Positions 43,975-45,458 of a DNA stretch of 45,458 nucleotides are shown in pieces; the first letter of the stretch is position 1, and every line of letters starts with the position of its first letter. A model generated the notes under the pieces. That model was not told the origin of the DNA. It ran no database searches and worked only from the letters and a program-made list of their open reading frames with translations. The translations under genes were made by a program, and so were the position numbers. Source of the stretch: Candidatus Omnitrophota bacterium (GTDB lineage Bacteria > Omnitrophota > Gorgyraeia > JAFGIU01); NCBI GenBank assembly GCA_016929445.1, contig JAFGIU010000029.1, positions 1 to 45,458 on the forward strand, read 5' to 3'.

Positions 43975-44252
43975 TGAAAAGTTTTTCCGCCGGGCAAAAC
44001 ATCAATGGTGTAGTCTTCAATCACAGGATTGGCCAGGAGCTTGTCGCACATCTCCTGCACCGTCTTTGAGGCATTTGAGGAGGCCTGGCTGAGTTCAACC
44101 TCAATGAGTTTGCCCACCCGCACCCCTTCGACTCCTTCAAAACCCAGGGTCTTGAGGGCGCGCTGCACTGCCTGGCCCTGAGGGTCTGACACGGAGGGCT
44201 TGAGCCGGACAAGGACCTTGGCCTTCACTGTTTCATTAGCGCTCGCGCACAC
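43971..44252 (-). CDS. purS: Phosphoribosylformylglycinamidine synthase subunit PurS
   Basis: An approximately 93-residue PurS, the small dimeric subunit that bridges PurL and PurQ. The core is VKAKVLVRLKPSVSDPQGQAVQRALKTLGFEGVEGVRVGKLIEVEL. GTG 44252 lies nine bases after AGGAGG and gives an eight-residue extension before the usual start. GTG 44228 would give the normal family N-terminus but lacks a ribosome binding site. The upstream start overlaps purC by 17 nt. The presence of PurS confirms the three-subunit FGAM synthase. Confidence 0.94.
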   Translation of the reverse strand: MCASANETVKAKVLVRLKPSVSDPQGQAVQRALKTLGFEGVEGVRVGKLIEVELSQASSNASKTVQEMCDKLLANPVIEDYTIDVLPGGKTFQ

Positions 44253-44946
44253 GTTTGAGTACCTCCTGATACGCTTCTTCCACCTTGCCGAGATCTCTGC
44301 GAAAGCGATCCTTATCGAGCTTCTCGCCGGTCTTCATGTCCCAAAGCCGGCAGGTATCAGGGGAAATCTCATCGCCTAGATAAATCTTCCCGCTTTTATC
44401 CTTGCCGAACTCTAATTTGTAATCCACGAGCTCCAAGCCTGCCGCCGCAAAAAATTCAATTAATGTCTTGTTCACAATCCACGTAAGGCGCTTGACTTCC
44501 TCAACCTCTTCAGGGGTTGCCAATTTCATGGCCTGAATGTGATCGTCATTCATCAGGGGGTCGCCGCAGGCATCGCTCTTGTAATGCCACTCCAAAACAG
44601 GGGTCTGCAAGACGGTGCCTTCCGGAATATCAAAGGCTTTGGCCATACCCCCGGCCACCCGGTTGCGAACCGTCACTTCAATCAAAAAAATCTCGAGCTT
44701 GCGCGTCAAAAGTTCCCGCGGCCCCTCCAAGCTAAGGAAATGCGTGGGCACGCCCACCTCTTCCAAGAGTTGGAACAGCGCGGCGGAAATTTCAGCATTG
44801 ACCTCGCCCTTGCCCTTAATACTGCCCTTCTTCTGCGCATTAAAGGCCGTGGCATCGTCCTTAAAATACTGAAGCACCGAGTTCGGGTCCTCGGTTGCAT
44901 AAACGATTTTGGCTTTGCCTTCGTAGAGTTTTTCAGCAGTCTTCAT
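44236..44946 (-). CDS. purC: Phosphoribosylaminoimidazole-succinocarboxamide synthase
   Basis: A 236-residue SAICAR synthetase joining CAIR and aspartate. Motifs are KLYEGKAKIVYATEDPNSVLQYFKDDATAFNAQKKG near the start, VRNRVAGGMAKAFDIPEGT, DPLMNDDHI, and the metal/substrate-binding VDYKLEFGKDKSGKIYLGDEISPDTCRLWD. Length is standard for the bacterial short form. It begins directly after the purB stop. Confidence 0.97.
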   Translation of the reverse strand: MKTAEKLYEGKAKIVYATEDPNSVLQYFKDDATAFNAQKKGSIKGKGEVNAEISAALFQLLEEVGVPTHFLSLEGPRELLTRKLEIFLIEVTVRNRVAGGMAKAFDIPEGTVLQTPVLEWHYKSDACGDPLMNDDHIQAMKLATPEEVEEVKRLTWIVNKTLIEFFAAAGLELVDYKLEFGKDKSGKIYLGDEISPDTCRLWDMKTGEKLDKDRFRRDLGKVEEAYQEVLKRVRER

Positions 44947-45458
44947 TCAAGAATCCTCCAAACCGACCTTCTTGAAGATGCGGTTGACGTGACGCAAATG
45001 CGGTTTGAGATCAAAACACTTCTGGACTTCCCGCCGAGTCAAATGCTGGGTAATCTTAGGATCTTCCAACAGTCGCTCGCTCAAGTGGCCACCCTGCTTC
45101 CAAACCCACATCGCACTCTTCTGAACGGTCTTGTAAGCCTCCTGGCGTGACACACCCTTGCCGACCAAGGCCAACATCACTTGCTGGGAAAAGAGTAGCC
45201 CGCGCGTGCGCTCGAGATTGGCAAGCATGTTCCGGGGATAAACCTGCAAACCGCTAATCACGCGAGTGGCCTCGCGCAGCATGCAGTCCAAAGCAATGGT
45301 GCTGTCCGGAAGGATAACGCGCTCCGCGCTGGAATGACTGATATCGCGCTGGTGCCAAAGAGCCTGGTTTTCCAGGGCCACCTGGGCATTGCCGCGCAGG
45401 AGCCGGGCCATCCCGCAGATGCGTTCGCAAGCCACGGGATTGCGCTTGTGGGGCATGG
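44947..45458 (-). CDS. purB: Adenylosuccinate lyase, C-terminal part (runs off window)
   Basis: Only the last 170 or so residues are in the window; the start lies beyond the right edge. The first visible residues, MPHKRNPVACERICGMARLLRG, are the fumarase/aspartase superfamily signature (flexible loop), not a true start. HSSAERVILPDSTIALDCML and the helical C-terminus (VQKSAMWVWKQGGHLSERLLEDPKITQHLTRREVQKCFD) fit PurB. It acts twice in purine synthesis, on SAICAR and on adenylosuccinate, and is the most upstream visible gene of the operon. Confidence 0.95.
   Translation of the reverse strand, partial: MPHKRNPVACERICGMARLLRGNAQVALENQALWHQRDISHSSAERVILPDSTIALDCMLREATRVISGLQVYPRNMLANLERTRGLLFSQQVMLALVGKGVSRQEAYKTVQKSAMWVWKQGGHLSERLLEDPKITQHLTRREVQKCFDLKPHLRHVNRIFKKVGLEDS

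Overview
The window is a gene-dense, GC-rich stretch from a Gram-negative-type (diderm) bacterium. It has the first steps of lipid A synthesis (lpxA, lpxC, lpxD, lpxI), bamA, a Skp-like chaperone, lgt and a TolC/RND exporter. A fused LpxC-FabZ, LpxI in place of LpxH, a 29-residue AURKAIP1/COX24-type basic protein, a transketolase split into two subunits and a GlmU reduced to its uridylyltransferase domain together suggest a PVC/FCB-type lineage such as Candidatus Omnitrophota. That placement is inference; no rRNA is present. I see no prophage, CRISPR array or transposase gene.

Layout. (1) 1-5407, minus strand: the 5' part of an AddB/RecB-like exonuclease gene, a short terminator, then a compact operon of M48 (Ste24-type) membrane protease, CHASE-domain histidine kinase, receiver-only response regulator and a small membrane protein. 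(2) 5459-10083, plus strand: a tolC-like gene overlapping an RND pump gene, with no adaptor gene between or beside them. (3) 10084-10575: a candidate small RNA/terminator followed by a cluster of palindromic repeats. (4) 10576-30880, minus strand: a co-oriented run of about 20 kb. In transcription order it is hisG, a tiny COX24-like gene, a TPR lipoprotein, transketolase N and C, ispE, tRNA-Gln, glmU(N), prs, rplY, pth, rpsF, ssb, rpsR, rplI, dnaB, bamA, skp, lpxD, lpxC-fabZ, lpxA, lpxI, lgt and queG. (5) 30881-31493: repeat-rich divergent intergenic region. (6) 31494-33290, plus: a PpiD/SurA-like periplasmic folding factor. (7) 33297-45458, minus: a purine operon purB-C-S-Q-L-F-M-D-E running into tsaC, a low-molecular-weight phosphatase, rpiB, glyA and nrdR.

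The genes cooperate in a few themes: envelope building (lipid A, BamA/Skp, lipoprotein maturation by Lgt, PpiD), translation and replication housekeeping (S6, S18, L9, L25, Pth, SSB, DnaB), and PRPP/pentose/purine metabolism (transketolase, RpiB, Prs, HisG, Pur enzymes, GlyA). Many genes overlap by 1-38 nt and many use GTG or TTG starts with a clear Shine-Dalgarno sequence.

The least explained material is not a gene: (a) an inverted-repeat family with AGGGACGGTTCTC arms (four copies, two with a second hairpin nested inside), (b) a second group of palindromes that recur in unrelated gaps, and (c) a candidate RNA at about 10186-10329. Both ends of the queG reading frame lie in such repeats. The M48 protease/CHASE kinase/orphan receiver/3-TM protein operon is the best candidate for an undescribed signalling module. 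The rest of the window is ordinary housekeeping.
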